Origin: an uncultured Maribacter sp.
GTDB lineage: Bacteria; Bacteroidota; Bacteroidia; Flavobacteriales; Flavobacteriaceae
Direction of reading: 5' to 3'
Assembly: GCA_947498505.1 (NCBI GenBank)
Contig: CANMKG010000001.1
Location: 744,001 to 808,000, forward strand
DNA: 64,000 bases
The notes beneath the pieces were generated by a model that saw only the letters and a program-made list of their open reading frames with translations, was not told the origin of the DNA and made no database searches. The translations under genes and the position numbers were made by a program. Below, piece by piece: positions 45,757-54,736 of the stretch; position 1 is the stretch's first letter; every line of letters begins with the position of its first letter.

Positions 45757-46194
45757 ATGACAAAAACAAATGATGAAAAACCACCACTGTGGTTTTGGAT
45801 TGCAGGAAGTATTGCATTGTTATGGAATATTATGGGAGCAATGGCTTATTTGCAACAAGCCTATATGACCCAAGAAGATTTAGCACAACTACCAGTTAAT
45901 GAACAATCGTTATACGAAAATGTTCCCATATGGGTAACCGCAGCGTTTGCCCTTGCAGTGTGGGGAGGAGTTTTTGGGTGTATTGCTTTACTATGGAGAA
46001 AAAAATGGGCAAAACAGGTTTTTTTAATTTCTTTGTTAGGAGTTCTTGTTCAAAACGCTCACTCCTTTTTCATTAGTAATAATTTTGAAGTCTACGGGCC
46101 TGGCGGCATATTAATGTCCGTAATGATAATTATAATAGCAGTTGCTTTAGTGTTTTTAAGTAAGAAAGCTATCGACAAAAACTGGATTTCCTAG
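45757..46194 (+). CDS. Small four-helix membrane protein
   Basis: 145 residues with hydrophobic helices at about 12-30, 58-80, 88-105 and 115-135. Trp-rich ends (PPLWFWIAG) and an acidic loop TQEDLAQLPVNEQSLYE lie outside the membrane. The function is unknown. It is an isolated unit followed by a terminator. Confidence 0.7.
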   Translation: MTKTNDEKPPLWFWIAGSIALLWNIMGAMAYLQQAYMTQEDLAQLPVNEQSLYENVPIWVTAAFALAVWGGVFGCIALLWRKKWAKQVFLISLLGVLVQNAHSFFISNNFEVYGPGGILMSVMIIIIAVALVFLSKKAIDKNWIS

Positions 46195-46205
46195 TATAAA
46201 TAAAA

Positions 46206-46246
46206 AAAACGGAGTTAGCATAAACTATTCTGCAAACTCCGTTTTT
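46206..46246 (+). terminator. Rho-independent terminator
   Basis: AAAAACGGAGTT pairs with AACTCCGTTTTT around a roughly 16-base loop that has its own GCA/TGC pairing. Confidence 0.8.
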
Positions 46247-46350
46247 CTCCTTCTATCTTATATATATATCAGTTTGTCGAAATATAATTAGGCTAATTTT
46301 GACAGAGGTAATTTTCTACTAAATTTGAAGTACTACCAAACCTTATTAAT

Positions 46351-46833
46351 ATGAATTTAATACATAGATTGTTCCCCTGGAAACGTACATTGCTATTATC
46401 GCTTTGTATTATCCCTCTTGTAATTATTTTTGGATTTTATGGTTTTTATACCAATAAAATATATCTGTTTAAACTTAAAAATTACGTTCTCCCCATTTTT
46501 TCAATAATCCATGCTATTTATCTATATGTTCTGTGGTTTAAAATAAAAGAAGATGAAGTTTCTGATATTCAAATGCGTAATATTGAATATGCTTTTTATA
46601 TTGTAATTGCCATTTACTTTTATAAATTAATTGATATTACCACTATTGTATTTAGTTATGGAGAGTACATTAGTTATAACATATCCTCAGCCTTTATTCC
46701 TTTAGGCATTCTGGCTATGTTATTACAAATTTTATTAATAGGGTTATCTGTTTTGGCGATACATTATCGAAAACAAAAAGTTGGTGGTTACAATTTTGAA
46801 GAACTAAACAATAAGATTGACACTTGGGACTAA
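46351..46833 (+). CDS. Four-helix membrane protein, unknown
   Basis: 160 residues with four hydrophobic helices spread over the whole chain (about 12-32, 42-62, 78-98, 118-145) and a short cytosolic tail. No recognisable motif. It begins with the basic segment NLIHRLFPWKRT. Possibly a small integral membrane protein of unknown role. Confidence 0.65.
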   Translation: MNLIHRLFPWKRTLLLSLCIIPLVIIFGFYGFYTNKIYLFKLKNYVLPIFSIIHAIYLYVLWFKIKEDEVSDIQMRNIEYAFYIVIAIYFYKLIDITTIVFSYGEYISYNISSAFIPLGILAMLLQILLIGLSVLAIHYRKQKVGGYNFEELNNKIDTWD

Positions 46834-46834
46834 A

Positions 46835-46865
46835 AAAAGCCGCTTTTTTGTAAAGCGACTTTTAA
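46835..46865. terminator. Weak bidirectional terminator
   Basis: AAAAGC/CGCTTT pairs with AAAGCG/ACTTTT between two convergent genes. The stem has one mismatch, so the confidence is moderate. Confidence 0.55.
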
Positions 46866-46893
46866 AAAGTGTATAGTACAATCAATAATATTG

Positions 46894-47769
46894 TTACCTA
46901 CTTGCTGTTCCTGAAGGAAAACTGCCCGCTACATTTGAGTCAATCTGTTGAACACCCATTGCATCAGCAGGAATTGGTCCAGCTAAAGGCTTTAACGTAA
47001 ATGGTGCAGGACTATTATCTGGATAAGGCTCAATACTTATTACTGCAACACCCTCTCTGATATCCGTAGGAAATGTTAAACCATCAGGAGCGTTAACCAA
47101 AAAGTCTTCCCCTGGATAATTTGGACCAGGATTGGCTCCACTAAACATTCCAGATTCATCAGCAGCGTTAACATCTGTAAATGTACCAGTACTAACTGGA
47201 ACTCCATCAATAACAACCCATCCTTCATATTTCCATCCATCAGACAAAGTTGGTAATTGTAAACCAGCTACTGCCATACCAGAACTGTTATCTAAAAACC
47301 ATATACCACTATATTTTTCTGATTCATCTCCTGTTCCTGTTGGAGCAGCAACAATATATTTTCCATAAATATCACTAAAACTAGAAGCAACCGTATTAGT
47401 TGTCATTTCAGCCTGATTACCACTAAACTCACCGATAAATATTTTAGTTGGAGCTGGATCTGGTGATGGATCTGGATTAGGTTCAATAGACAATACAAAA
47501 TTTGTTGCCTTATTTAGTTGATCTTCATCAACATCAAAACGTTTTTGAGAAAGATCTCCATCAGCATTAACAGAAAATGTTCCTGTAGAAACTGGGGCTC
47601 CATCTACAATAATCCATCCTTCATATAAAAAATTATCACCCAAATCTTCTAGTCCATCAAAATTTAGAACTAATTTAGATTCCTCTGGAGTATCTCCTTT
47701 ATGCGTGCAAGCGGTTTGAAGGCCAAGAGCCATTGCAACGACCATTACTAATTTAACTGACTTTTTCAT
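46894..47769 (-). CDS. Lipoprotein with two anti-sigma-K-like (RskA C-terminal) repeats
   Basis: 291 residues from the ATG at 47769 (MKKSVKLVMVVAMALGLQTAC, a lipoprotein signal); the longer frame is rejected. The core is duplicated: YEGWIIVDGAPVSTGTF and YEGWVVIDGVPVSTGTF recur about 130 residues apart, each resembling the extracytoplasmic domain of anti-sigma-K factors. There is no cytosolic sigma-binding domain and no sigma gene next to it. Probably a periplasmic binding lipoprotein. Confidence 0.7.
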   Translation of the reverse strand: MKKSVKLVMVVAMALGLQTACTHKGDTPEESKLVLNFDGLEDLGDNFLYEGWIIVDGAPVSTGTFSVNADGDLSQKRFDVDEDQLNKATNFVLSIEPNPDPSPDPAPTKIFIGEFSGNQAEMTTNTVASSFSDIYGKYIVAAPTGTGDESEKYSGIWFLDNSSGMAVAGLQLPTLSDGWKYEGWVVIDGVPVSTGTFTDVNAADESGMFSGANPGPNYPGEDFLVNAPDGLTFPTDIREGVAVISIEPYPDNSPAPFTLKPLAGPIPADAMGVQQIDSNVAGSFPSGTASR

Positions 47770-48034
47770 TTTATTTTTTGTTTTAGATTTATTTAAGACA
47801 AAGGAACAATGAGGAAGTAACAGAAGTATCACAGAATGTTAACTTTTATGTTTAATTTATTGTGATATTTTAGAAAATATAGTTTTTAAAATTTTGAATA
47901 ACATAATCAACAAATTAGTGTAAGGATGCCCATTTATAAACGGCTACATAGAGGGATCAACGATTATAACTGATAGTTTTTTCTATCTGTGATATTTGTG
48001 TGATACTTTTTGATTTCTTTAGTACCCTATAATT

Positions 48035-48733
48035 ATGAAACAGATTTTAATAATAGAAGACGATCCAGAGATTATAAAACTACTGGAAATTCATTTAACC
48101 GATAACATTTATAGTACTTCAAAAGCCATGGACGGTGCCGAAGGATTAAAAATGGCATTGGAAAACGATTATGACCTAATATTATTGGATTTAACCCTTC
48201 CAACAATGGACGGGGTTGATATTTGTAAAAAACTAAGAGCAAAGAAAAATACGCCAATAATAATGTTAACAGCTAAATCTGAAGAAATTGATAGAGTTTT
48301 GGGTTTAGAAATTGGAGCCGATGATTATATTACAAAACCTTTTAGTATTAGGGAATTATTGGCTAGAATTAAAGCCGTAATGCGCAGAACTAATGAAAAG
48401 GAAGATACAAATAGCAAAACGGATGGGTTAACTTTTGAAGGTTTAACCATAGATATCGATAAACGAAAGGTTCTACTAAACAATCAAAAAATAGAATTAT
48501 CTCCCAAAGAATTTGAGTTATTGGTTTTGATGGCTTCAAACCCGGGAAAAAATTATTCAAGAACTGATTTACTCAATATGATTTGGGGATACAATTTTGA
48601 AGGTTACGAGCATACCGTTAACTCTCACATTAATAGGCTACGAGGAAAAATAGAAACTGATATGACCAACCCAACTTATATACTTACAACATGGGGTGTT
48701 GGCTATAAATTTAATGAAGATATTGGCTTATGA
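48035..48733 (+). CDS. OmpR-family response regulator
   Basis: 232 residues. A receiver with the acidic pocket at Asp9-Asp10 and the phospho-acceptor Asp52 in LLDLTLP is followed by a winged-helix domain (about 130-225) ending YKFNEDI. Its stop overlaps the kinase start by four bases. The target genes are unknown; no envelope-stress genes flank it. Confidence 0.95.
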   Translation: MKQILIIEDDPEIIKLLEIHLTDNIYSTSKAMDGAEGLKMALENDYDLILLDLTLPTMDGVDICKKLRAKKNTPIIMLTAKSEEIDRVLGLEIGADDYITKPFSIRELLARIKAVMRRTNEKEDTNSKTDGLTFEGLTIDIDKRKVLLNNQKIELSPKEFELLVLMASNPGKNYSRTDLLNMIWGYNFEGYEHTVNSHINRLRGKIETDMTNPTYILTTWGVGYKFNEDIGL

Positions 48734-50220
48734 AAACGGCAGATAAAACACTAACTCCTAGATTAATTAAAAAAATCTTACTGGTTTTTAGTTTGATTAT
48801 TTTAATCATGGGGGCCTCATATGTACTTGTAACAGGATATTTTGTACATAATTACAATCAGGCAACTACTCAAAAAGTAAATGCCAATGTTGCCAACCAT
48901 TTAATTGAAGAAAAATTTCAAAACGCATCTCCGTTTTTAGAGGACGGTAGTGTTAACAAACCATTGTTTGGTGATTTAATGCACGATATGATGGCTGTTA
49001 ACCGAAGTATAGAAGTTTATCTGTTAGACAAACAAGGGACTGTACTTTATTCTGTTGTTTTAGATCACGGTGAAAATGCAGAATCTAAAACTGTAGACAT
49101 TACTCCAATAAAAGAATTCATAGCTCATAAAGGAGAAAAATACATTGTAGGTGATGACCCTAGAAATCCAAATAATGAAAGAATTTTTTCAGCTGCTCCA
49201 TACAATGTTAATGGATACGAAGGATTTGTTTACATTATTTTGGCAGGTCAAGAGCATCAGCTAATTAGCAACAGTTTATTGGGTAGATATTTTCTAAAAC
49301 TTGGTCTTGGTGCTACCTTACTAAGTATGCTATTCGCTTTTTTAATTGGATTGCTTAGTATATGGTTTTTAACTAAAAACTTAAGGTTAATGACTCAAAC
49401 CGTTAGAAGTTTCCAAGAAGGTGATTTAGCTGCTAGAATCAAAAATCCGGAAAAATCGGATGTGGAAGTGCTTGCGCATTCGTTTAATGACATGGCAGAT
49501 ACTATAGTGGAATCTATTGATAAAATGAAATCAGTAGATAACCTTCGAAGAGAGCTTATAGCTAATGTTTCTCATGACCTAAGAACACCTCTTGCTATAC
49601 TAAAAGGATATGTTGAAACCTTGCAAATTAAGCGAGAATCGTTGTCAGAAAATGAAAAGCAAGAATATCTTCAAATTACCCATGATAACATTAATAAGCT
49701 TTCTAATTTAATTAACCAACTTTTTGAATATTCTAAACTGGAAGCTGAACAAATTACACCGGTAAAGGAGCCATTTTCGATTACCGAGCTTGGACATGAT
49801 TTAATAGCTAAATTCAAGGTAATTGCGGACAAAAAAAATATTGTTTTGGAGATTGAAAATCCTAATGAAAACAGTATGGTTTTTGCCGATGTAAGTCTTG
49901 TGGAAAGGGCTCTTCAAAATTTAATCGAAAATGCCTTAAAATATACTAGTACCAACGGAAAGGTAACGCTGTCCATACAAAGAAAAAAGCATAATATTGA
50001 AATTAATATTAAGGATACTGGAAAAGGAATTCCTATTAAAGATCAACCCTATATATTTGACCGTTACAAACAAATTGATAAAGAGGCTGTACGTCAAGGT
50101 TATGGGTTAGGATTAGCTATTGTTAAAAAAATCATGGATCTACACGACACTACTATTACTGTTTTAAGTAAGCCAAAAGAAGGAAGCACCTTTACTTTTG
50201 ATTTACCAGCTTATCAATAA
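48730..50220 (+). CDS. Membrane sensor histidine kinase
   Basis: 496 residues. Two membrane helices (about 12-34 and 188-210) bracket a roughly 150-residue periplasmic sensor region. HAMP follows, then HisKA (ANVSHDLRTPLAIL) and HATPase (ENALKYT, DTGKGIP, GYGLGLAIVKK). It pairs with the OmpR-type regulator it overlaps by four bases. The signal is unknown. Confidence 0.95.
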   Translation: MKTADKTLTPRLIKKILLVFSLIILIMGASYVLVTGYFVHNYNQATTQKVNANVANHLIEEKFQNASPFLEDGSVNKPLFGDLMHDMMAVNRSIEVYLLDKQGTVLYSVVLDHGENAESKTVDITPIKEFIAHKGEKYIVGDDPRNPNNERIFSAAPYNVNGYEGFVYIILAGQEHQLISNSLLGRYFLKLGLGATLLSMLFAFLIGLLSIWFLTKNLRLMTQTVRSFQEGDLAARIKNPEKSDVEVLAHSFNDMADTIVESIDKMKSVDNLRRELIANVSHDLRTPLAILKGYVETLQIKRESLSENEKQEYLQITHDNINKLSNLINQLFEYSKLEAEQITPVKEPFSITELGHDLIAKFKVIADKKNIVLEIENPNENSMVFADVSLVERALQNLIENALKYTSTNGKVTLSIQRKKHNIEINIKDTGKGIPIKDQPYIFDRYKQIDKEAVRQGYGLGLAIVKKIMDLHDTTITVLSKPKEGSTFTFDLPAYQ

Positions 50221-50254
50221 TAGTTCAGGGAGATTAATTGCTATGATTCCCCAC

Positions 50255-50288
50255 AAAAAAGCCTCCTTTAAATTAAAGGAGGCTTTTT
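50255..50288. terminator. Bidirectional terminator
   Basis: AAAAAGCCTCCTTTA pairs with TAAAGGAGGCTTTTT, separating the kinase gene from the convergent MoxR-like gene. Confidence 0.9.
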
Positions 50289-50304
50289 ACTTTTGAGTTG
50301 TCTC

Positions 50305-51777
50305 TTATAGTCCGCTTATATAGCTCCCATATAAATCTTTAAAAAGATACCCCTCTAAAAATCTACGTTTACTTAACTTTTTGTGAGCAACAAGCCCCCA
50401 TAACACCAATTCCTTAACAAAATAGGAATCTTCTTCTTTTACATTAGGTTGATATTCTTTCAACAAGTTATTTAAAGGAGGAATACTGTTTAATAAAACT
50501 TGATACTCATCATCAGGTAAATCATCTAAAAGTTCAAATCCTCCATCCGTCTCATAAAACCAACTAACCAGCTCATCATAAGGAGTTTGTGCATCTTTTC
50601 TTTCTAATTTGTTAATCTTAGGAAAGTATGAAGGAAATAAGGTTTTAATTGCACTTTCAATTAAAATCATTGCGACAGCATCAGCTCCCTCCTGTTCTCC
50701 TTCATAAACCAATTCTATTTTTCCCGTAATTGCAGGAACTACACCAGTAAAATCGCTTAGTCTAACAGTTGTTTTTTCAGCATCAACTTTTAAAGCTCTT
50801 AATTCCGCTGTACTTAGTAAATTTTCAAGTGCGGTAATGCTAGTACGCGCACTTACCCCACTTTTGGCATCAACATATTCACTATTTCTGGCTTCAAAGC
50901 TTATTTGCTCAAGTAAATCTTTAGCAATATCTGGAACATATATTTTTTCTATTTGTCTACTTTCTAAATTAGATTCTTGCTCTGTAATTTTTCGAGCAGT
51001 CTCAACATCCTCAGGATAATGCGTTAAAATTTGCGACCCTATTCTATCTTTTAATGGAGTAACAATGCTACCTCTATTAGTATAATCTTCAGGATTTGCT
51101 GTAAAAACAAACTGTAGGTCTAAAGGCATTCTAATTTTAAAACCTCTTATCTGAATATCCCCTTCTTGTAAAATATTGAATAATGAAACTTGAATTCTAG
51201 CTTGTAAATCAGGAAGTTCATTAATTACAAAAATGCATCTATTAGCTCTCGGAATCATTCCAAAATGTATAACTCTGTCATCAGCATAAGAAAGTTTTAA
51301 ATTTGCTGCCTTAATAGGATCTACATCTCCTATTAAATCTGTAACAGTAACATCTGGTGTTGCCAACTTTTCGTAAAATCGGTCATTTCTATGCAACCAA
51401 GAAATAGGTGTACTATCTCCTTCTTTTTCAATGCTATCTAATGCATAACGTGAAATAGGATTTAAAGGGTCATCATTAATTTCAGAGCCTTTAATAATAG
51501 GAATATACTCGTCCAGTAAGTTAACCATTAATCTGGCCAATCTTGTTTTTGCTTGACCACGTAATCCTAATAAGTTAATATTATGCCTAGATAATATAGC
51601 CCTTTCCAGCTCTGGAATAACAGAGTTCTCATAACCCCAAACTCCTTTAAAAACTTGTTCTTTATGTTTTATTTTGTGTATTAGATTATCTCTAAGCTCA
51701 TCCTTAATGCTTTTACTTTTGTAATTCGCTTTCTTAAGCTGACCTAGTGTTTTTATCTTATCTATATCAATATTCAT
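50305..51777 (-). CDS. MoxR/magnesium-chelatase-like AAA ATPase
   Basis: 490 residues. The Walker A is GLRGQAKTRL and the Walker B region follows in IFVINELPDL. The sensor and pore segments TANPEDYTNRGSIVTPLKDRIG are typical of BchI/MoxR ATPases. Its C-terminal third is helical. It forms a pair with the vWA protein encoded 25 bases upstream, as in BchI-BchD and MoxR-CoxE pairs that load or remodel metal-containing enzymes. A tetrapyrrole role is not supported by neighbours. Confidence 0.85.
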   Translation of the reverse strand: MNIDIDKIKTLGQLKKANYKSKSIKDELRDNLIHKIKHKEQVFKGVWGYENSVIPELERAILSRHNINLLGLRGQAKTRLARLMVNLLDEYIPIIKGSEINDDPLNPISRYALDSIEKEGDSTPISWLHRNDRFYEKLATPDVTVTDLIGDVDPIKAANLKLSYADDRVIHFGMIPRANRCIFVINELPDLQARIQVSLFNILQEGDIQIRGFKIRMPLDLQFVFTANPEDYTNRGSIVTPLKDRIGSQILTHYPEDVETARKITEQESNLESRQIEKIYVPDIAKDLLEQISFEARNSEYVDAKSGVSARTSITALENLLSTAELRALKVDAEKTTVRLSDFTGVVPAITGKIELVYEGEQEGADAVAMILIESAIKTLFPSYFPKINKLERKDAQTPYDELVSWFYETDGGFELLDDLPDDEYQVLLNSIPPLNNLLKEYQPNVKEEDSYFVKELVLWGLVAHKKLSKRRFLEGYLFKDLYGSYISGL

Positions 51778-51802
51778 ATTAAATTGTATCAGATTTAGCT
51801 AT

Positions 51803-52969
51803 CTATCCTTTTAATCGTTTTCTCCTGTTTGTTTCGTAATCTTCAAAAATCATTTCTCCTAAACCTTTTAACCCTGTATAAAAGGCTTTCCCCTTATTAG
51901 CCTCTGTAAAATGACGAATAAACTGCTGTAAATATGGGTCTTGAGCAATCATAAAAGTAGTTATGGGTATATGCAATTTTCTTGCCTGCCTTGCCATGTT
52001 ATAACACTTTTCAACAATATAGTCGTCTAACCCAACACTATTTTTATAATAGGTTCCATCCGGTAAACGTAAACAGCTTGGCTTACCATCTGTAATCATA
52101 AATATTTGCTTATTAGTATTCCGTTTTCTTCTTAGCATATCCATTGCTAATTGTAAACCAGCGACAGTATTGGTATGATAAGGGCCTACTTTTAGGTATG
52201 GTAAATCTTTTACAGCAATAGGCCACGCATCATTTCCAAAAACTAAAATGTCAATAGTATCTTTTGGATATCTGGTAGTAATTAATTCGGCTAATGCCAT
52301 TGCCACTTTTTTAGCAGGAGTAATTCGGTCTTCGCCATAAAGTATCATGCTATGGCTAATGTCTATCATTAACACTGTGCTCATTTGAGCTTTGTAATGT
52401 GTATCTTCTACAACTAAATCGTCTTCACTAAGCGAAAACGAATCTAACCCATGATTAATCTGAGCATTTTTTAAACTTTCGGTAATAGATATACGTTCTA
52501 AACTATCACCATATCTATATTCTCTATAATCTCCAGTATGTTCATCTCCCCTTCCCGCTTTTCCTGTCTTATGATTGCCGGAACCACGCTGCTTTAGTTT
52601 TCCAAAAATTTGGTCTAAGGCGGCTTTTCTAATTATACGTTCCATTTTTGAAGTAATAGATAGATTCTCTCCTCCGTTTTCATCTCCATTGTTCCCTTCC
52701 TCTCCTTCATTACCTTCTACAGAATCAGGGTCAGTTTCTTCCTGTAAAAAACCTTTAGCCTTTAAATCTTCAACAAAATCGTCAATAGTATAATTCTCAT
52801 CAGTTAACTCATATTCTTTATCCAATTCTCTGAGCCAATCTATTGCTTCGTCAACATCACCTGAGGTATGAGTTATTAACTCCTTAAAAATTTCAAAAAG
52901 TTTTTCAAAGGGAGATTGATTTGGTGCTTGATATACTGAAAAGTGAAATCCTTTTTTTCTTACAGTCAT
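51803..52969 (-). CDS. vWA-domain partner of MoxR-like ATPase (CoxE/BchD-like)
   Basis: 388 residues. N-terminal acidic, helical half with an acidic Asn/Gly/Glu-rich linker (about 85-100). The vWA domain starts at MLIDISHSM, a MIDAS DxSxS motif, and continues through ITDGKPSCL. It is the expected cytosolic partner of the ATPase 25 bases downstream. The target of the pair is not known. Confidence 0.82.
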   Translation of the reverse strand: MTVRKKGFHFSVYQAPNQSPFEKLFEIFKELITHTSGDVDEAIDWLRELDKEYELTDENYTIDDFVEDLKAKGFLQEETDPDSVEGNEGEEGNNGDENGGENLSITSKMERIIRKAALDQIFGKLKQRGSGNHKTGKAGRGDEHTGDYREYRYGDSLERISITESLKNAQINHGLDSFSLSEDDLVVEDTHYKAQMSTVLMIDISHSMILYGEDRITPAKKVAMALAELITTRYPKDTIDILVFGNDAWPIAVKDLPYLKVGPYHTNTVAGLQLAMDMLRRKRNTNKQIFMITDGKPSCLRLPDGTYYKNSVGLDDYIVEKCYNMARQARKLHIPITTFMIAQDPYLQQFIRHFTEANKGKAFYTGLKGLGEMIFEDYETNRRKRLKG

Positions 52970-53183
52970 ACTATAAAGTTAAAACTTTAAAATAGGTTAT
53001 ACCTTATTTTAAAAAAATCTTAACGACTATTCGCATTTCTATAGTAGAAAAAAACCAATAAACTTAACATCAATAATTGTAACAAATCAATATTTTTTTC
53101 TTCTTACAAAAAAAACATTCTAAAATATGCAACCTTTTAATTACGATGTTGTCTATATAAATAACAATCAATCATCAAATACA

Positions 53184-53855
53184 ATGAAATATTTTAAAAT
53201 TTACCTATTACTATTACTATGCTCTTTAAGTGGATTTACCATGATGAGTCAGGAAGATGACAACTACTTAGAATTTAACGATCGAAAAAAAATAGTACAT
53301 GGAGTGTACCTAGGCTTATCTACACACTTTGGTGAAATTGATGGGAAGGAAACTTATAGAATGGGTATAAAAGTTGCCTACGTTGCAAACCGACAATTGG
53401 AGATAGGTGTAGCCGCAGGTGGTTTTTATTCTCAACAAAACCTTTCAGGAATAATTTCTTCCGTAAATCAAGATTTAATTGGTGGGTATGCTGGTATTCA
53501 TTTAGAACCTATTTTATTTGGAAAATCAAGAGTAAACCTATCGTTCCCGCTGTTAGTTGGTGCCGGAGGAATTGCATATGTAGATGGTGATTTGTTTGAC
53601 GATGATAATTATGAAGAAAGTGAAACACAAGAGTCTGATGGACTATTTATTATAGAACCAGGGGTTGGTGTCATATATAACGTATCAAGATTTTTACAAA
53701 TAGAGGCAGGAATTAAATATCGTTTTTCTAGTAAAATTGATTTAACACCTAGTCCTCTGGAAAGAATAAATGGGTTTTCAGCAGGTATTGGAGTAAAAGT
53801 TGGCATTTTTAACATGGGAAAAAATCGATATAAAAAGAATTTAAATGATGATTAA
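53184..53855 (+). CDS. Outer-membrane beta-barrel protein
   Basis: 223 residues from the ATG at 53184 (MKYFKIYLLLLLCSLSGF), which gives a signal peptide; the longer frame from 53127 is rejected. Alternating hydrophobic strands (YRMGIKVAYVANRQLEIGVAAGG) and Gly-rich turns indicate an eight-strand-like barrel. Its stop overlaps the next tiny ORF by eight bases. The function is unknown. Confidence 0.75.
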   Translation: MKYFKIYLLLLLCSLSGFTMMSQEDDNYLEFNDRKKIVHGVYLGLSTHFGEIDGKETYRMGIKVAYVANRQLEIGVAAGGFYSQQNLSGIISSVNQDLIGGYAGIHLEPILFGKSRVNLSFPLLVGAGGIAYVDGDLFDDDNYEESETQESDGLFIIEPGVGVIYNVSRFLQIEAGIKYRFSSKIDLTPSPLERINGFSAGIGVKVGIFNMGKNRYKKNLNDD

Positions 53856-53970
53856 AGAAACAAACACTTCAGAAAAATTAACCACTCAGCCAGTTTTTGT
53901 AATAAACAATCAGGTTTTTCTTAAAATGTCGGATGAGTGGCTTCCTATAGATTTTAGTTGGACATCTTAA
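53848..53970 (+). CDS. 40-residue coupled small ORF
   Basis: Starts MIKETNTSEKL and ends PIDFSWTS. It starts eight bases inside the barrel gene and ends ten bases before the GIN-domain lipoprotein, which suggests translational coupling in one operon. The content is soluble with a Trp-containing tail and no signal. No family is recognised. Confidence 0.5.
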   Translation: MIKETNTSEKLTTQPVFVINNQVFLKMSDEWLPIDFSWTS

Positions 53971-53980
53971 AATAAACAGA

Positions 53981-54703
53981 ATGAAAAATAAATTATCATT
54001 GTTTGTCTTATTTCTTGGTTTAATATTACAAACATCATGTAATAAACAAATAGTTAACCCTTCAAAAGGTATCGAAACAAAAAGTTACGCTACTTCAAAG
54101 TTTAATGAACTTACAATCGCGAATGATTTTGAAGCGTACGTTAGATTTTCCCCGTCTGTGGAAACATTAGAAATAAAAGCAAACAGAAATCTTTTCGATA
54201 AAATTACAGTTGATTTTTCGGGTAATAAGCTTGATGTTCGTTTAAAAAACAACATAATAGTTACAGGAAACGAAACTTTAAAAGTATATATTACTACAAA
54301 TTCAATAAAAACTTTTAAAGCATACTCTGATTCCAAAATTATTTTGGAAGACCCTATTGATGTTTCCATAGCTACCATAGAATTAAACTCAGACAGTTAC
54401 TTTGAAGGAGAAATTAATGCTGATAATTTAGTATTTGATGCTAAATCGGATTCCAATGCTTTAATTTTTGGAACTATTGAAAATATTGATGCTTCTTTGA
54501 GTGCTGACTCTCAATTAGAAGGCTACGATTTAATTACTGAAGACTTAGAAATCAACCTTTTTGCAGATTCAGATGCCTTTTTATCTGTATCTAAAACCAT
54601 TGATGTTGAGGCTGCAGCCGATAGTAAACTTTATTATAAAGGTGATGCTGAAATTATAAGACAAAAACTATCTGGGGATTCAAAAATTATAAAAAAGGAC
54701 TAG
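53981..54703 (+). CDS. DUF2807 (GIN-domain) lipoprotein
   Basis: 240 residues with a lipoprotein signal ending LQTSC. The rest is a right-handed beta-helix of about 20-residue rungs (FNELTIANDFEAYVRF..., ELNSDSYFEGEIN, SDSNALIFG, ADSQLEGYDL), characteristic of the DUF2807 head-GIN domain of adhesin-like proteins. Probably surface exposed. It is transcribed with the barrel protein and small ORF upstream. Confidence 0.85.
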   Translation: MKNKLSLFVLFLGLILQTSCNKQIVNPSKGIETKSYATSKFNELTIANDFEAYVRFSPSVETLEIKANRNLFDKITVDFSGNKLDVRLKNNIIVTGNETLKVYITTNSIKTFKAYSDSKIILEDPIDVSIATIELNSDSYFEGEINADNLVFDAKSDSNALIFGTIENIDASLSADSQLEGYDLITEDLEINLFADSDAFLSVSKTIDVEAAADSKLYYKGDAEIIRQKLSGDSKIIKKD

Positions 54704-54736
54704 CTTTGATGTATAAAATTATATTGCTAGTCATTA

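Noticed and set aside
53127-53183. Extra 19 codons before the barrel protein
   Set aside because: The upstream ATG adds a non-signal segment; the ATG at 53184 gives a normal signal peptide.
54698-54732. GACTAGC/GCTAGTC inverted repeat between GIN lipoprotein and S41 peptidase
   Set aside because: Seven-base arms with an 21-base AT loop and no T run; may be chance, so it is only mentioned in the S41 entry.
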